From Spirochaetales bacterium (lineage in GTDB: Bacteria; Spirochaetota; Spirochaetia; Sphaerochaetales; Sphaerochaetaceae), in NCBI GenBank assembly GCA_028722305.1, contig JAQYHB010000054.1, positions 1 to 64,000 on the forward strand: a stretch of 64,000 nucleotides of DNA, given 5' to 3'. Below the pieces are notes generated by a model. It did no database searches and had not been told where the DNA came from. It saw only the letters and a list, made by a program, of their open reading frames with translations. A program made the position numbers and the translations under genes. Positions 61,966-64,000 of the stretch are shown here, piece after piece (the first letter of the stretch is position 1; every line of letters begins with the position of its first letter).

Positions 61966-64000
61966 ATGAAGCATCTGTGTGTACTGGTGATGGTATGTGT
62001 CGTCTTGAGCCCGCTTTCAGCCGAGGGAGGAAAGGTCGCGGTGGTTCTCGGGGGTGGTGGAGCGCGTGGCTACGCCGAGGTCGCGCTTCTTGAGAAGCTG
62101 GAAGCTTATGGCATTCCGGTCGACATGGTCCTGGGAACCAGTATCGGCGCTTTAATCGGTAGCATGTACGCCACCGGTTACACGCCGAGCCAGATAGCTG
62201 GATACGTGCAATCCCATAATATCCTTGATATCGTCCTGAAACCTGTTTCCCCGCGGGTGCCCACCTTCTCCGGACCTCAGGAAAAGCACAATGGCAACAT
62301 CATCTCCCTTTCCTTTGGGAACCACGAGGTGGGGGAGTTCTCCAATCTCTCCGAGGACAACGCGGTGCTGGCCATGATGAACGAGCTGTACGGAAGCAAA
62401 GCAGGCATCACAGATTTCGACCAGTTGGACATCCCTTTCCGTGCAGTGGCGACCGACGCGCTGACCGGAGGGAGAATCGTGTATGACCACGGATCTCTGG
62501 TGACAGCCGTGCGTTCCAGCCTTTCCATCCCGTTGGTCTTCGCTCCCTATCCGCAGGAGAACGGTTCCTACGCCATAGATGGCGGCATGGTGGACAACCT
62601 GCCGATTGATGTTGCCCGGGAACTGGGCGCGGATTATGTCATCGCCATGGATGTCAGTCCCAACGCCAAGCCGACCCGCAAGGACATGCAGAGTTTTCTT
62701 GGCGTGGCTGGCAGGTTGCTGGCCATGATGACGCCGAGCATGGAGTACCAGTACCCGGACGCGGACATCATGATTGTCCCGGACATCGAGAACAACATGC
62801 AGACCATGCTTGCCTTCGACAAGTTTTCCGACATGTACGTTGCCGGAAAAAAGGCGGTGGATGCGCATGAGGAGGAATTCCGCAGGCTAGCCTGGCAGTT
62901 ACGCTCCGATGGCAGGGACTTGGTTCCCAAGGATCCGGACCGTCCCCAGTATTGGAACGAGGATGAACGGGTGATCCGCTCGGTAGAGGTGCATGACCGC
63001 TCGGAAGTGGAGCATGCCTTTGTCATTGGGCCGGAGGCCTTCCATTTCATGCTTGGCGAGAAACTGGACGAGAAGAATCGCCAGCGGTTGCTCAAATACC
63101 TGGATAGGGTGAAGTACAACAACAAGCTCTCCAGCATCAGCTACGATGTGCGCCACGACGACAACCCCTACAGCGAGACGCTGTTGATCAACTACGAGTA
63201 CTATGACATTCCCACCAACCGCTTCCAGCTCTCTGCCTACGGCTCGCTGGGCTTCTCCAACAACAACTACGTCAGCGACTCGCCGATGTGGTTGGGCCTC
63301 CAGTTCCGTGAGACATTCCTTTTCTCCGAGGTGACCAAGCACAAGTTCGACTTTACCGTCGACCTGCGACAGGGTACCATCTCATCGTTGCTGTTGGGGG
63401 CATGGGTGCCGGTGATGACGACCAACTCCCACCAGATTCTCATGGGAATCGAGGGAATGGCTGGAATCGGGAGTTACTCGATCCAAACCCACAACGCCAA
63501 TTCGGAACGGCTTTCCCCTATCGACCGTGGAGGAGATTTGCAGGTAGGGCTTGCCTACAACTATGCCAACTTCCTGCAGCTTGAATTGCTTTCCGGATTC
63601 CGGAACATCTACGTGCACGAGCGGAAAAAGCAGTACAACATGGGCTATGGCTCGATTGGCTTGGTGATCGATACCCGCATCCATCACAACGTGATCGAGA
63701 ACGGTATCCGTTTCAGCGTGAAGGAGGAGACGGGCATCTATTTCCCGGATGACTTCTTCTGGTCGCTCCAAGGGGATTTCCGCCAGGATGTCGTTCTTGC
63801 CGGTGGCGTCCATATGGTTGGCTACGGATTCCGCTTCGACCTGCTCGACGGCCCGGAAGATTTGAACATGTCTTACGCCGACGTCGGCGGCTTCGACGGC
63901 GTACCGGGCTACCGTTACGGTACCCTGCGCAAAAGCAGTGCCCTTGCCATGGTCCGTTACCGCATGCGTCTTCCCGTCCAGTTCATTTTCCCGGTCTATT
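61966..64000 (+). CDS. Patatin-like phospholipase with C-terminal outer-membrane barrel (3' truncated)
   Basis: The frame from ATG 61966, after AAGGTGG, stays open to the window end (678 codons seen). A signal peptide (MKHLCVLVMVCVVLSPLSA) leads into a patatin domain: oxyanion loop GGGGARGYAEV, nucleophile elbow GTSIGA with the catalytic Ser, and the Asp of AIDGGMVDNLP completing the dyad. After about residue 330 comes a short POTRA-like linker and repeated amphipathic beta strands ending in aromatic residues, like a BamA/Omp85-type barrel. This matches type Vd (PlpD/FplA-like) secretion, in which a lipase is carried to the cell surface. The C-terminus is outside the window. Confidence 0.88.
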   Translation, partial: MKHLCVLVMVCVVLSPLSAEGGKVAVVLGGGGARGYAEVALLEKLEAYGIPVDMVLGTSIGALIGSMYATGYTPSQIAGYVQSHNILDIVLKPVSPRVPTFSGPQEKHNGNIISLSFGNHEVGEFSNLSEDNAVLAMMNELYGSKAGITDFDQLDIPFRAVATDALTGGRIVYDHGSLVTAVRSSLSIPLVFAPYPQENGSYAIDGGMVDNLPIDVARELGADYVIAMDVSPNAKPTRKDMQSFLGVAGRLLAMMTPSMEYQYPDADIMIVPDIENNMQTMLAFDKFSDMYVAGKKAVDAHEEEFRRLAWQLRSDGRDLVPKDPDRPQYWNEDERVIRSVEVHDRSEVEHAFVIGPEAFHFMLGEKLDEKNRQRLLKYLDRVKYNNKLSSISYDVRHDDNPYSETLLINYEYYDIPTNRFQLSAYGSLGFSNNNYVSDSPMWLGLQFRETFLFSEVTKHKFDFTVDLRQGTISSLLLGAWVPVMTTNSHQILMGIEGMAGIGSYSIQTHNANSERLSPIDRGGDLQVGLAYNYANFLQLELLSGFRNIYVHERKKQYNMGYGSIGLVIDTRIHHNVIENGIRFSVKEETGIYFPDDFFWSLQGDFRQDVVLAGGVHMVGYGFRFDLLDGPEDLNMSYADVGGFDGVPGYRYGTLRKSSALAMVRYRMRLPVQFIFPVY

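Noticed and set aside
57891-61967. 1358-codon open frame on the minus strand opposite nifJ
   Set aside because: It is the mirror of strongly biased codons in nifJ; it lacks a ribosome binding site and recognisable domains, and it crosses the nifJ promoter and terminator.

Overview
The window looks like chromosome from an anaerobic, fermentative spirochaete, most like the Sphaerochaeta/Treponema side of Spirochaetota. This is inferred from gene content, not from a marker-gene comparison. The clues are: sugar-binding proteins whose signal peptides end in F-A followed by Q/N/G-G-S-x-E; a circularly permuted MglB of the kind described for Treponema pallidum MglB-2; pyruvate:ferredoxin oxidoreductase; a B12-dependent (class II) ribonucleotide reductase; an Fe-S serine dehydratase; and no respiratory genes. 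I see no rRNA, tRNA, CRISPR array, insertion sequence or prophage.

Layout. 1-3.9 kb: the 3' end of a membrane protein, then an ATPase with a very large insertion and a fused double permease of the iron(III) type. 4-11.8 kb: housekeeping and small-molecule genes (NIF3-like, homocysteine methyltransferase, Nudix, endonuclease III, a DAHP synthase-prephenate dehydratase fusion, DUF4416, a lipoprotein, serine dehydratase, an acetyltransferase). 11.9-21.1 kb: a carbohydrate locus with a BadF-type sugar kinase, a DeoR regulator, two sulfatases, a binding protein, two permeases and a TIM-barrel isomerase. 21.1-30.8 kb: leuS, a CNNM/CBS membrane protein, a methyltransferase-NTPase fusion, a siderophore/cobalamin-type ABC transporter and isocitrate dehydrogenase. 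30.9-41.3 kb: a third sulfatase with a LacI regulator, a transporter operon carrying two frameshifts, an intact second sugar transporter and a phosphodiester glycosidase-like gene. 41.4-45.9 kb: mglBAC with an unusual MglB and MglC. 46-64 kb: parE, parC, a pseudouridine synthase, a receiver/ATP-grasp protein, gdhA, nrdJ, nifJ and the start of a patatin-type outer-membrane protein.

How it works together. The two sulfatase loci have no visible secreted glycoside hydrolase or lyase, and none of the three sulfatases has a signal peptide. The simplest reading is that small sulfated sugars released by other organisms are imported by the CUT1-type transporters, desulfated in the cytoplasm, phosphorylated by the BadF kinase and sent to central metabolism. 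Pyruvate:ferredoxin oxidoreductase and serine dehydratase then feed acetyl-CoA and pyruvate. TTTCG words occur just downstream of three promoters in the 12-16 kb locus and make a DeoR regulon plausible.

Recurring RNA features stand out. Each of the four sugar-binding-protein genes is followed, before the next gene, by a perfect 8-11 bp hairpin. Several genes have a -10-like hexamer only about 6-14 nt before the ATG and no Shine-Dalgarno sequence, which suggests leaderless mRNAs. The most notable proteins are the permuted MglB, the MglC with a 215-residue coiled-coil extension, the MalK-type ATPase with an insertion of about 275 residues, the methyltransferase-THEP1 fusion and the double-receiver ATP-grasp protein.
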